64,000 nucleotides of DNA, taken from the NCBI RefSeq assembly GCF_021347895.1, contig NC_067118.1, forward strand, positions 37,747,755 to 37,811,754. The letters are read 5' to 3'. Made by a program: the position numbers and the translations under genes. This document shows, piece after piece, positions 22,241 through 34,855 of this stretch. Within the stretch, counting starts at the first letter, position 1. Every line of letters begins with the position of its first letter. The stretch is from Acanthochromis polyacanthus. Taxonomy: Eukaryota > Chordata > Actinopteri > Pomacentridae. Under the pieces are notes generated by a model, which worked only from the letters and a program-made list of their open reading frames with translations, did not search any database and was not told the DNA's origin.

Positions 22241-22336
22241 CTTTAACCATTTGATGCACAACATGGGTCAAAAGTGACCCACAGCCAATGGAAAATCTGT
22301 ATCTCCTAACCCACACTGCACATCAAAGGGGTAAAG
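22241..22336. mobile_element. Short MITE (~96 bp) with GGGTCA/TGACCC core
   Basis: The ends CTTTAACCATTTGATGCACA and, on the opposite strand, CTTTACCCCTTTGATGTGCA form an imperfect inverted repeat (about 16 of 20 matching). Just inside the left end lies GGGTCAAAAGTGACCC, resembling the GGGTCAATTTTGACCC arms of the larger TTAA elements in this window. No coding capacity. Confidence 0.55.
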
Positions 22337-23158
22337 GAAGGCAGAAAAATTATAACCCCCCAAAAAAGGCATGGAAAAGCCCCGTCCAGACACAAAAAGC
22401 CTTTGTTATAGTGGGCTAGAGGCATAAAAAACACACCAACATGTATCAGCTTGTGCTTTCTTCACAGTGTGAAAGAAAAAAAAGGAAATTGTTTATGTTC
22501 AAGGAAAAAAACTTAATCGCAGAACTATTTTTACATATTGGTATCGTTTTGTGCTCAGTAGGTGTGATATTGAGATCCATATCAACATGCTACAATAACA
22601 ACAGCACTACTTCTTTACCTCCACAAACAGCAGCAGCGCTTTACAACATCTGAATACGGAGCCGTAAATCAGACGACTGTTTCTGTCATGATCATGTGTA
22701 CAGAGACACATGGTCTGAACCACACCTCTCCTCACAGCCAGCGACAAGAAACGGCCTTTCTTCTGTTTGTGAAAGAGTCTTTTTCAGTGTTTCCATCATG
22801 CATCAAGCGGGTCAAATTTCCCAAAGACAGAGAGGAAGGTAGAGGGGCGGGGGTGGATGGAAGAGGGAAAGAGAAAGCTGCAGAAAGAAAGCGAGTGAAA
22901 GCAGATCAGTGAGTTGGATGTGTTGTTTCGCAGTTTCCCGGCTTATGTTGGCGATAAGATCCCTCTACTATTCCCCGTACTGCGAGCATCTGCAGGTCTC
23001 CCAGAGGAGCTATTGTTATCTCCGTGTGCATGTTGCTCTGAATGCCTGCTCTTTCCGCCCTGCACCCCCACCTACCACCCACCAACACACCCACCCACCG
23101 TACACCAGAGCTGCAAAGCCCCAGTGGCTGGCCGGACACAGGGAGGGTGAAGTGAAGG

Positions 23159-23161
<3 letters not shown>

Positions 23162-23194
<33 letters not shown>
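23162..23194. repeat. (GT)n microsatellite
   Basis: About 16 GT units in a G-rich surrounding. Open frames on both strands here (for example 22,906-23,277) are low-complexity artefacts. Confidence 0.95.
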
Positions 23195-23195
<1 letters not shown>

Positions 23196-25067
23196 ACAGT
23201 GGTGTGGAGAGAGTGAGAAAGAAAGAAGGGGGTGGTGGGGTGTTGGAAATGCAGCATAGTGTGCTATTCATCAGCACAGTCTCCTATGGAACATTGGGAA
23301 AGTGGAATGTCTGCTCCTCTGGCTGACTTCAGCACTGGTTGAGGTCTGATTGATCATCGCTGAGTTAACAGAAGAGAGAACAAAAAGATGCAATGCTCTC
23401 ATTTTTCAGTACAAGATGCACACAACCAGCAGCTGAAAACCAAATATATCTATATGTCTATAGAGCTTTATCTCTCTATATATCTATATATTTATATGAG
23501 AGAGAAGGAGTGAGATAGAGATAGCTCGAGAGATAGATCTTTCAATATTATGGCTCCAGAATTGTCTATTTCATGAAGAGCAGCGCTGCCTCTTGCTGAG
23601 GCATTAGCTTGACATTCCACACATAGCTTGGCATTATTGAACTGTCACAATTTACCCCGAGGTGAGGATTACTCCAACCAGAAACAGGGAGGTAAGAGGG
23701 AAAAAGGAATATGGCAAAGGCATTCTCTGACTGCCCTGTCTGCCTTTTTCTTCAGCGGACGCCTGATGATTCATTATTCATGGCCGTCTGTGTGTGTGGA
23801 GCCAGGATTGTTATTGCCATTTAAAATCAAATCTCAATATCCACAGCCCTGAGATTCTGCTCCGCCGCCTCACTCCTAAACTTTGGCCTCCTTCTCGTCC
23901 CTATTTCCAAACCTCCCCATGTGTGTTTTCAGATTACGCTCGTTGTTTATTCAGTCAGATGAGACCAGCAGACCAGATGGCCATTGGATTATCATGTCCT
24001 TCATATTCAAATGCACTGCCTTAAGTTCCCAGTGGCCAAACCAGTTCAAGTACTTCCCTAAGCTCCAGCCAGCCCACACAGCAACACACACCCACTGCAG
24101 CAAGATGTACAAGAACATTCACACTCTGTTCACTTGGATTTTTTGCAAACATGCTGAAGATATTGGCTTGTCCACACCCAGATGACCGCTTTCTTTTTTT
24201 TTTTTTTTTTTTGGACTCGCAGGTCTTTGTCCGGGTGGCAGAAACCATATATGTCCTGTAGGCCCTTCCCATCTGCAGCCCAACCAGTTTGTGAGCAGCC
24301 CCAATAATGGGGCCTGTGTGTGACAGAGATGGATGAGAGCCCAGGGGAGCTCATAAAAACCTGCAGCGGGGAGGGAGGGATGGAAGAAGGCAGCAATGGA
24401 GGGAGGGAGGGGAAAGAGTGGACAGCAGGCGCTTCGTCCTTTCTAAGCGGACTGGAGCAGACATTAGAGGACTCAGTGAGGCGGGCTAACTGCTATCCAC
24501 TCCATCATCAGAGCAGCACCGAGTCGTACACTACCCCCCTGACCGCTGTAATGACCAGCTGCCCGTACCTGCAGAAAACAACTCACTGACAAATCTGAGA
24601 GTTCTTACTTTCAATAAGTCCTTTAAAGAACGTAAATTACACCGCAGTTCTTGCTGTGTTTTCACCGAGTTAGATGAGCGATAAGGCGCCCATTCAGCCC
24701 TGATGAAAACAGCAGAGTTGAAATGCAGTTTAGCCCTTTCCCTGTAATCAGATCTTGCCTTCTGCTAGATTGTGGTTTTTAGAGCAGGGGCGCTCCACAA
24801 TGAACTGAGCAAGCTCTAATTTACACTTCTGCTTAAATCAGTGCCATCACGTAGATTAATTCACTGGAGGGACGGGAAGAAAGCTAAGATTAGAAGTAGG
24901 AAATCAGGACAATGTGAGCATAGTGTGGACAGCAGTGCAGTCATTAGATTAACTTGGATGTACGCTTTAGTGCGACGCTAGATCCAAATTATCCCTTTAC
25001 TGAACAGAAACGAGACAATATGCTGCGAACACAGTTTGTGAATTTTGAGAAGGTTGCAACTTATATT

Positions 25068-25317
25068 TGAAGAGTTCATTTGCAAAAACAGATAAGTCCG
25101 TTTTTATAAATTTTCTGAAAACTTTTTATTTTATTGTTTACTTGAGATAACAATCAAAGTGAAGTTGAGTGGATTTGACTCAGAAAAATAAATGACAAAA
25201 TAGAGAAAAAATAAATTATTAGTGTTATTATATTATTATCTCAAGAAACAATAAAAAAAATGAGTTTTCTGAAAATTTATAAAACGGACTTACCTGTTTT
25301 TGCAAATGAACTCTTCA
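25068..25317. mobile_element. Large-inverted-repeat MITE (~250 bp)
   Basis: The left arm begins TGAAGAGTTCATTTGCAAAA and the right arm ends with its exact complement. The two arms pair for about 85 bases with only a few mismatches and small indels (for example CAGATAAGTCC against CAGGTAAGTCC), leaving a loop of about 80 bases. The element could fold into a long hairpin. A short ATAT-like flank is present on both sides, but I cannot define the target duplication with confidence. No coding capacity. Confidence 0.75.
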
Positions 25318-28300
25318 TATCATGATGCACCTCCAATACTGTGGCATTTTCTTTTCCAGCCTCATAAACTCTAATTTACTCATATTAGAGATGGATATAT
25401 AAAACACATTTATGAAGAATGGATAGTTGGCCTATGTTTGAAAATGGAGATCCTGTTTATTCAAGTGTTTCTGGAAGCTTTTCTTTCTAATGTCAATAAT
25501 ATATTTAAGCTGCTAGGTCATCTAACACACTGGGAATGGTTAAATATTTAATAGATTTTTATCATTTATCAGCTGCGGTGTTCAATTTGTGGTGATGATC
25601 AAGTTAAGTAGACATAAATATGTGATGGGATTGCGCCTCTATTGACCGACGGCTTTACGGGCTGCGGGGCGGTTGATAACAACCTTCTATGTATGCACAC
25701 GAAACTTCCCACTGTTTGTGCGTCTGTGTGCTCTTGGCCCCAGGAGAGACAGATGTTCTTCTGCTGACCGCCTTACTGTCTGTGCGGCCATTGTGGCGGA
25801 CGACCGTGCAGCAGACGTGCGTGGATCGGACAATCCAGTTGGCCCTGAGACAAAGCCTGAAGGATCCTATTGTCAGGGGCCTGTCTAATTATGGAAATCT
25901 TATTAATCTATTCAGCAGCAGTTCACTGACAGCTTTTGTGTCAGCCTGGGATTTATTGAGGGACCTGTGTGAGCCGCATCCTATTGTAGAAGTGCGTGAT
26001 GAAGACGGTGGCACGGTTCTCTTCAGCAGCTTTACTTTGAGAAGGCCCTAAAATTAAAATTAGATCCACTTATGGCTTAGAGGGAGTGTGTGGGGGGTAT
26101 TGTGATTTCTGTCCTCAAATATGCCACCCATAAAGTTACCGAGTCTCCCGCTGGCTGGGTGAAACTGAAGTCGCTTTTGGCCCATAAAGGCTGGTATTGC
26201 TTTGGACTGTGTTGTGGTTTCCTATAAAAGAAGCATCAGTGGGTGAGGTGAAACGCTATCTTGGCAGGAAGCGCTGAGACGGAGGGCTCCGGTGCCGTTT
26301 CACAGCTCCCCTGAGGTTGCTTTCCCCCTTCTCCCTTCCCAGCACTTTTGTTTTCCTTGCCCCGAGGAACAAAACGAACACGGACGCAACAAGCCTTCTG
26401 GGACGGCGCGCTATTAAACTGTGCCGATTGTGAAGAGGCCGCTTGTAAACAAGAGGGCTGTGGATCAATCCAATCAGGCTTCTATTCAGGGCTGAGCTCC
26501 ACCCTCATCCACAACCACTCCATCATACACCTCCACACAGAGGCACGAATCAGGTAGAGCAACATGCTTTAAGAAACAGAACGGTACAGACGGTTGCTCA
26601 TTTAAAAAGAAAAGAATGTGCTGCAGAACTAAAAAGCTGCCTGGAAAGTCATGACATTTTCTTTCTGCTTTATATAAATCACCTTAAAGGCTGTCATAAT
26701 CAAAGGGTCATTTGGTCTGTTCGACCTCGGAGTAAAGAATATAAGGTGGAAAAAAAATGTCAACACGAACAGGTACGTACTTCTAAAGAAAAAGCTGAGA
26801 GAGAGCACAGGTAAATTGCTTGAGAATGCTGCTCAGGCTGTTGCGGTCGGCATGTCAGAGATCCAATTTTAACAAAATAAACTGCCACTTTAAAGAAGAA
26901 CGCTCGAAAAGGATGTAGTTACAATCCAAAGCACACAGACACAGCACAGAGAGAAGGGCAGAGTGTGACGGACACTATATTTGTGCTGATAAATCACAAA
27001 GTTGATGCTCTGACGACTGCATCGGGCGCTATGTATTCAGCAAGCACAAGCTGATCAATGAGTTATTGGATCAAACTCCGGCATGACGGTCATAAATATG
27101 TAAAACGGCTCATCTCTCTTTCTTGAGGAATCTTTCAACTCAACTGCTCATTTTAGAAAAACACATCCAATAAGCTGCTTTGAACAGGAAATAAATGATC
27201 TCCAGTTCATTGCGAAAACAAGGAAGCAACTCACAATCTGTCATTTATGTTTGTTTTCTTGATTCGTCATTTCGAGCCGCTCAAGTCCACTGTTCTCAAG
27301 TTCACTGCGATTTATGACACTAATATCAAGCAGGACATTCTTTCTCGGCTATATGTCGCTGCATACCACCGGCCTGTCGTAAAAACACCAATCTGAGAGG
27401 CTGGCCGCATTTCACAGCGCGGCCGGTGGAGACAGTCGCAAATTGTCTTTGGATGTTTTCTCACTTTTGTGTGAAACACACATTTTATTAGCTCCTGCAA
27501 AGTTTGCACTAAAACATAGTGAAAAACGATGATAAATTCCTCACACAAATGGTGGATTACGGATGCTGTGCTACACTCCACCCCGCAGAGGTTCTGTTCT
27601 CGTGTGGGGTATTGCCAAAAAGCTGTTAAAGGAAGTGCAAGGTCAGTCCTGTAGGCCCTTGCCAAACCACCTTAAGACAGGGATAATGTGCACGGAGGAC
27701 AGCGGGGATCATCATATATCAGCCATGCATAATTGGACATTGCGAGAGAAAATTATTATAAATCTATGCGTTAGTCACGGGCCTGCTGTCACTCAAAAGA
27801 AACACAATCCCGCACTCTTGTTTTGCCTGTCGCACCCTCTGGCTCATCTGCTCTCGCTTTCATGGCCCTAAAAAGATGTAATAACAGAAGAGTGCGGGAG
27901 ATCTGGTGGGGAGTTTTCACACCTGCTGCCCGTGGCGTGAGCAGACGCAGCTCTTTTCAAACACGCTTCACCAGTCCAGTCCCAGGAGGAAGGAGCCCAT
28001 CTCCTGCAGTGGCATTGAGGGATGTTCTGGGAGTGAGTCCCTCTCTCTCTCCCTATCTGCGTACTTTCGCCTTTCCGTGGATAGAGCTATCTGTATTCCA
28101 TGTATCAGAATGACAGTTTGACTTACTCTATTTTTTGTTTCATCCTCCTCTGGGAATGTTCCAGGCCAGCTGTCAGAAGAGGTTTTGTCGGCATGTGGAG
28201 CTAATATTGTTTTATTACAAGAAAAGGACAGTATGACAAATTTCTGCTATGTATTCCGAAAGTGAAATATAAAATCATGCTGCTCTTGTGTGCAATAAAA

Positions 28301-31300
28301 CAATAAATGACGACTACCATTCAAAACCAATCAACAACAAAACCAAAAAAACGCCAAAATAATGCAATAAATCTGCAATTCGTCAGCAGCAGATTAATAT
28401 TCTGTCATTCAGAGTTGTTATTTTGCAAAGTGGATGGAGAGCAACAGCAGCCAAACTACTTGATGGCGTTCGCTCAACATTGATTAATTGACAAACGTGT
28501 TTAGAATCGTTAATGACAGTGCAGCAAAAAGGCAAAGTCCCATCTGACAGTGTGCTCATTTTACAGCACTCTCCAAAACTAGAAAAGCCTCCGGAATAAT
28601 TGCTGGATGCGTCACTTCATGCTCGTAATTTTAGAAACAACTCCCCCATCCCCCGTGCCTGCTAACGCACGTCCACAAATGGCAGAAGCCTGTCCAACCT
28701 CCCCCCCCTTTTCTTTCGCTTCAAGAAAAACAGGGTCCCTATTTTCTGTGACTGCAGGCTGGCTTTAGGTCATTGTGTCCACTAATATATCAAAGAACAG
28801 CTGTCCTAAGGCTCTGTGATGACCAATCACCCCTTCCATCTGTCTCACTCACCCAATCTCTCACTCGCTCTATCTCCTCCTCTTCAGATCTAGCTTTTCT
28901 CCATCCAATCTCCTTCTATCTCTGCTTCTCCACCTCCCCTTATTTCCCCCATTCCCAGTGAGCATGTTGCATTCCCCCCATTCTGTCCAAATCCCCTGGC
29001 CTCGCTGTGCTCCCAGCTTATACTCTCAGCACATGGACAGCTCTGGGATTTGTTGTTTTCTGTTAGTACACGCACAAATTAGAAGAAGCTCAGTGTATTC
29101 AACGGTCAACACTCTCCTCCCTGCCGATGCATTTTATGATCACTGCAACACAAACGCGTAACGGCATAACGATTAAAAAAATATGTTGCTTCTCAAGTAT
29201 AGTCATTTACTAATTAGCTGTGCTGGGTGTGAAAGACGCGTCGCATTGTCAAGATCTGAATTCTGCTGGCTCAGGAATCCATTGAAGTGTTTTGTAACCA
29301 TCCAAATGAGCCTCACCACCCTGCCTCTTAATTGGACCCTTAATGGGAGCGGAGGTCTCCTTAATGAGCTGATAAACCCTTGGAGATACAGAGCACATAG
29401 CCCGTGGACTCTCGGGGCCTTGGGTCCCTAACCTTCTTTTCTTGTGGATGCAGATGCATGCAAACATACACACACATACACACACACACACACAACCTCA
29501 CACACACTGGAGGCTAATTAGAGCCCATTCACACCCACACTAATGATCCTAGCACTTATTCACACACACTTTAGCGGGCTGTGTGTTTACTCAAGGGCCT
29601 CACAGGCTCCCTCTACTGCACCACTCATACCACTCTGCCTACAATAGGGCGAGACGCTGGCATGGCCCTCCAACCTGCTCCTTCAGGGACCAGAATGAGA
29701 CCCACTTCTTTTTTCTCCATACAAACCGCTCCATGACTTAGCAAGAGTCATTCACAAAGACACTCACACAAAACATAAAAACAGAGCCGGAGAGAGAAAG
29801 GAGAGGGGTCAGTCAGAGGAGAGCTATAAAAACTGCCAGATCTGGACTCTTGTGTGTAGTCGCTCTGTGTGTGCGTCTGTGCGTTGTTTTAAAAGAAAAG
29901 GTATCGCTGCACCAGTGGGGGCCCCCAGCAACAAGAGTTAGGGCACTCCTGGGTTGGCGGCCTGGGACTGATTTAGGAGTGTGTTTGAAGTGCAGATTAC
30001 AGATTCTTTGCACCAAATCCCTCCAGGAGTATCTATGGCCCCTGGAATCTCTCTCAGGTTTCTTCTCAGGTTCGGTCATAGCCGTTCACCCCAGCCTGAA
30101 GCGCTCTGGACTGGCCGGAGACGAGGACCAAGGCCGGACACGCCAAGGAAGAATGAGACGCACACCACGGCTGAACGTCTAACATCTGAATCCTTGACAC
30201 TAGATAAATGGGAGTAGCCCTGATAACAAAGAACAAAGAGCGCTGTTGTGCGTTTGTCCTAACTGTATAACATCTTGTGTGCATTTATAAACTGAGACTC
30301 GATTACATGCAGGAACAGAAATGCCTAAAGCAAGAGTCAGAAGTAACGTTAGGAAGCAGGAATGCTGTACATTCCCACAGAGGGGATTCCAACATGGAGG
30401 TGAGAGTCTTCGCATGTCCTGCACATACGCAGAGTCCCTCACAGTTTGATTGTGCTCAGCAGAATTATGTCTTTAACTAAAAGACAGTGAGCTGCAGTGT
30501 CACCAGCAAGCACAGAGGTGTGTTTGTGTCACTGATCTGAGAGTAAACGGCGTGACTATCTAACACTGCTGTGCGTGCTCATACGATCCCTCTGTCTACA
30601 TAATATATGCACTAGCAGGCTGTTCTGAAACTATCTCAGACCTGCAGAAACACTGCAGAACAGAGCCACCGTGCACACGGAAATCCATCGAGCTGTTGAA
30701 CAGAGAAGATGAAAGCCAGCATTGTGTGCCTCGATCATAAAAGCAAATCACACACAAAGGCTAGTGCGTAGCGTACTGAAAGATTCCCATGAAGGACCAG
30801 CAGTGTGCCGTCTCTGAAGGCATGCTAACTATTCCACCAGCAGTCTGTGACATTCTTGGACGTGCGTCCACTTTAGCGGCACAGAGAGCATTGAGGATGG
30901 ACCAGCAGGGTACAGGGAGCTGATGGAACGACCAGCTAAACAGGTCCTGGTTTGGAGGTAGCACAAACATATATGCACATTCTTGAAATAATGATTTTTC
31001 AGTGTTATCTGAACAACTCAGCCTAATTGGATTTGTAGCTATAAATATCCCTTAATGGGAAAAAAACATTCTGTGAGAACTGGCGCTAAATCAACCACTT
31101 GTGAGAGGACATGTTTCATAACAACACAAGAGGTCAGCTATGTATTTGGCCATTTCAAGAGGGGTATTTACAAAAAAGCAAACAAAGAGTCTTGATTACT
31201 GTCAAACATCTGCTTGTGATGCTTTAATAAAGCTGTTCTGTCCGGTTTGAAGTCACACACCCACACAGTTGCCTCCGCAACCCTTTTATGTAAAGGCTGA

Positions 31301-31552
31301 AAAAACACAACCCGACGTTTCTATAAACAATTTCGAAGTCATACTTTTTAAATTAACCATTCAGTTTGACTTCTCCCTCTTTTCTTGCAACTGTCATGCC
31401 AATAATGCTCCTTTGAGGCGGGTTAAAGAGCTGGGAAAAAGGGGCTCTCGAGGCTGAGGCCACGGAGGCAGCCCCATGCTGGCCGGCAAACAATGCTGTT
31501 TTGGAGAGCCAGAGCACTGGACTCAAATGAAACCTGGTGGGAGGGTGCAAAA

Positions 31553-31574
31553 GGGGGGGGGGGGGGGGGGGGGG
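31553..31574. repeat. Run of 22 G
   Basis: An uninterrupted plus-strand G homopolymer. A run of 14 C follows at 31,758-31,771, so both strands carry long G tracts within about 220 bases. Such runs can form G-quadruplexes and are prone to miscounting in sequencing. Confidence 0.9.
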
Positions 31575-31757
31575 CAACACTGGACACGTCAGTTATTAGG
31601 TCAGCACTGGAGGGAGTGAAGAGAAAGAAGGAGAAAAAGGAGGGAGAGCAGGAGGCAGCATGTGCGGTGGTAAGTCCTGAGCTGTATTGGTAAATTGACA
31701 CTTGCAGAACAGAGGGGTTTCTGCAGCTTAAACCATCAGCCCTCCAACCTCCCTCTG

Positions 31758-31771
31758 CCCCCCCCCCCCCC
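31758..31771. repeat. Run of 14 C
   Basis: A C homopolymer followed by ACCCCC. It is the opposite-strand partner of the G run about 190 bases to the left. Confidence 0.9.
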
Positions 31772-33599
31772 ACCCCCATCTGTGTCTTCCGCCTGCTGAT
31801 GAAACATTCAGACAGGGCCAGTGCCCGGGGTTTAGCGTTTCCACAGTGCACGTCAAGGAAAAAGTCAAGTTTCTGCACGGAGGCTGATTTTCAGTCACCT
31901 GTGTTTTTTTGTTTTTTTTTTCACATTCGGTTTGCAAACCACAGAGCACAGTGTCCACTCCTGCTGCCTATTTTTGGACTGGAGGCTTATTGATTCAGGC
32001 AAAGTCCAACTAAGTCAAGTGCAGCTGTTTTGTGTGTAGGATAGAGAGAAAGAAGGGTATAGTGTACTCACTATAGGGGACAATGGGACTCAGCATTCTG
32101 TGGAGCTGGTCTCAGTAAAGAGGAATGCTGTTTTGTGAGTGCCAGCTAAGGTTAGCGCCCGTCCGGCTGTAGTCCATCACTGGCATGAGCTTGCACTGAC
32201 AACAGAACAACCCTGAGAGAGAGAGAAAAAAGAGATATAGAGAAAAGAGGTTGAGGCAGTTACTGGCTGCTGCACAATGTCTGGACAAACACCCGCATGT
32301 CAACCAAGCCTTTCTGGCAAAACTCGCACGGAAACACAAACACGCCGAGCAGAACTGAACCAGAGAATGATAGAATTACTGACCAACCTGAGAAGCCTAT
32401 CAGTGTAACAAAAACAGAATTCACACTCACACACACATACACACACAGCCTGCCAAACTGAGGCACACAAGGGCATTCATTATAGGCAGGCATTAAGCTG
32501 ATTGTGAAGCTGCGTCCAGCTCTAAAGAGGGCTTTCTAAATCTGCCTCACAAAAAGACTCATGCATACCATTGCTCTGTGCACTGGGGCAATAAAGACCT
32601 CATTATTAGGAGCCTAAATGCTTTTGGAGCTGTGCATAGGAGAAAAATGTTTCCTGCCACGACAAAGTCTCACCTTAACAAATATACCCTCTGATTTGGT
32701 TGCATTAAAGACCGAAATGGTACTTTTTTTAGAAACGCAGAAAAGCAATTAATTCAAGCGTGCTTGTCAGTTCTCAAAGATAAGGCAAACTGAAACACGG
32801 TAAATCTCTGTTCTGGTTTGAGTTGTAAATGTCACATTTTAATCACGCACAGATTAAGTTTAATCTTCCATTTTCGATTGTTTGATTCTAATATGAAGCA
32901 CCTCTCTGAGCAAGTCCATGAGATTAAACAAGTGCATGAAAAAGGTATTTTTTTCCCTACTGTATTCATTTGTGATAAAGCAGTTTTAATCCACAATGTT
33001 TACAGAAGAAAAAAATCTGACTGTTGAAACAGCATTCTAGTTTTTAAAATATGGAAACGTGCCGACAATCATACAATGTTTATCATACACTCTCAAATAT
33101 GTAAAATAACTTTTTAACCACTAATGTTTTGCTTAATGCAGTCCTATTGCTGTGGTAGCAGTCTTTCTGCATATAAACAAACAAGGCAGCAACCAATTTA
33201 CATCCACTCATGTACCGTTCACATGGAGCAGAAATTACGCAATGAGCACACGGCTGTCTCTGGGCACCAACAGTCTCCTACCGACCACGACCCCCCCCCT
33301 CCGCTCCAACTGACAGCCAACTTTTATCGCTCAGCCCCGAATAACTAACTTACACTACAGCAGCAAACCACAGCTTCCACTTAAAACAAACACAGCACAG
33401 TTCAGAGGGAGGCTGAGGGGGGAGAAAGCAACGTTAGGAGTGCTGGTTTTCTCAGGGCAATTCTCTCACGGCCAAAAAATAAATTAAAAAAAAAAAAGAG
33501 AGAGGAGAGAGCTGTCTGGTCCTCCTCCAACTTGGAGAGTCAAACAGCAGGGAGAGCAGCGGGCTTTGACAGCGGATCAACACATAGATGCAGAGAAGA

Positions 33600-34290
33600 C
33601 AGCCTTACCTATCCATGCCTGCATGTCCTCCATCAGATCAGAAAGCGGTACGATAATCCCTGGAGCAGACCAGACCCGTGTGTGCACTGCTATGCTTTTT
33701 TTCCCACATATGGGACACAACTCTACTCTCTCTCCCTCCCTCCCTCTCTCTCTCTGGCCAGTGACAACAGAGTGAGGACTCAGCTACCCTCCCCCACTGA
33801 TCTCCCATCCCCCTTTGCCTCCCCTCCTTCTCTCTCTTTATGCTTAAAGTAGTAGGTAGAGAGAGAGAGAATGAGGGGAGGGCGGTATGGACGGAGGAGG
33901 ACTGACCAATCATCCTCTGAAGGAGACTCAAACTGAAGCCTGGACACAGAGGACAGCGGGGAGAGAGTTTTTTGGTTGGAGGGAACTGACCAGTGCAAGT
34001 TTGGTTTGAGCCCGGAGGATTAAGAAAGATCAACAGCAGTCAGATTGTGGTGAGAACACGCCGAGGGGGGAATCTTATTCCCTCTCTGACTGACCAAAAC
34101 AGATGATGCTACAAAAATGGAATCAATTACTAGTTAAAAAGTAATTACACTGCTTAATTAATTACTAAGTTGCAGGAGGGGAGGAATGCTGCACTAACAG
34201 TTACATAATCCATTTGTTACTCACCTCCGTCTCAAAGGCGCCTTCCAACAATTCCAAAGCTGCCACACCCACACATCACATCTTGTGTAT
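33600..34290 (-). promoter_or_regulatory. Candidate untranslated 5' exon(s) and promoter of fignl2
   Basis: Two good minus-strand splice donors are present: GACGGAG|GTGAGTAAC with the exon ending at 34,225, and GGATAG|GTAAGGCT with the exon ending at 33,609. Between them lies purine/pyrimidine-rich sequence (TCTC and GAGA tracts), common in 5' regions. fignl2 needs an upstream untranslated exon on this strand, and these are the best-looking donors I noticed to its right, but many donor-like sequences occur by chance. The 131-codon minus frame at 33,638-34,033 has no recognised domain. Confidence 0.2.
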
Positions 34291-34652
34291 TTAACACAAT
34301 GACAAATACAAAACAAGACAATGTGGTTTAGCTAGCAGCCAGCCGGTTTGAAAGGTATGTACTGATTAACAGCTACCTCAACCACAAACCTGCGCCCCCA
34401 GCAGTCCAGTCACTGCAAAGCCCTGATCCAAGATAGAATACGTTACCAGACTATGGCAGGCAGATCAACAGCAAGGATGCAGAAACACAAACTCAACATG
34501 GTTGGTCGAGCTTTTGAACAACTTATAATTTGGGGGGAAAAAAGCATCGGGCTGGCACTAAATACACAACATGATTTACTTGAACCACGACATCTGCTTC
34601 CATTAGCGCCCCAATAAATCACATCAAATTTAGCCTGCATTCCAGTAGCTAT

Positions 34653-34855
34653 AGTTTACATACACTTGTAAAGACCATGGATATGTTGGCAGCAGTTCTA
34701 ATATTTGGTTAAATGTGGTTTGGCCATTTTCACCTCAAAACTGATAATTCAAGTTGCTGAATGTATATTTTTGACCCAATCGATTTTGTATTATATCCAA
34801 AAGACCTAAAATAAATCAATGAAAGAATCAAAACTCATGACTGGTTTTTGCAACA
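34653..34855. mobile_element. Tc1-like element remnant, internally deleted
   Basis: The left end AGTTTACATACACTTGTAAA matches the terminal repeat of a Tc1-like family abundant in fish. After about 50 bases it jumps to that family's far 3' region ('tgacccaatcgattttgtat', then 'atccaaaagacctaaaataa'). The right terminal repeat is missing, and no transposase sequence remains. The family is recalled from general familiarity, not searched. Confidence 0.65.

Larger units (their letters stand above)
21884..25067 (-). other. Probable first intron of fignl2
   Basis: No exon was recognised. It holds a short MITE, a GT repeat, a poly-A run near 22,122-22,141, a poly-T run near 24,193-24,212, and a patch of TA/TCTA repeats near 23,445-23,540. 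Confidence 0.45.
25318..33450. other. Gene-free, largely repeat-poor DNA
   Basis: No exon of a known family was found. The 120-codon plus frame at 25,689-26,051 and smaller frames near 27.8, 29.9 and 31.5 kb have no domain resemblance and overlap frames on other phases. Unlike the left part of the window, 25.6-28.6 kb contains few recognisable transposons and has complex, non-repetitive sequence, which is where distal regulatory elements could sit. A CA tract lies near 29,467-29,494. Confidence 0.4.

Noticed and set aside
25689..26051. 120-codon plus-strand frame
   Set aside because: No domain, begins in low-complexity Cys/Val sequence and overlaps another frame; a chance frame is likely.
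33638..34033. 131-codon minus-strand frame
   Set aside because: Rich in Arg-Glu and Ser-Leu from GA/TC tracts; no domain. The region is better viewed as possible untranslated exon sequence.
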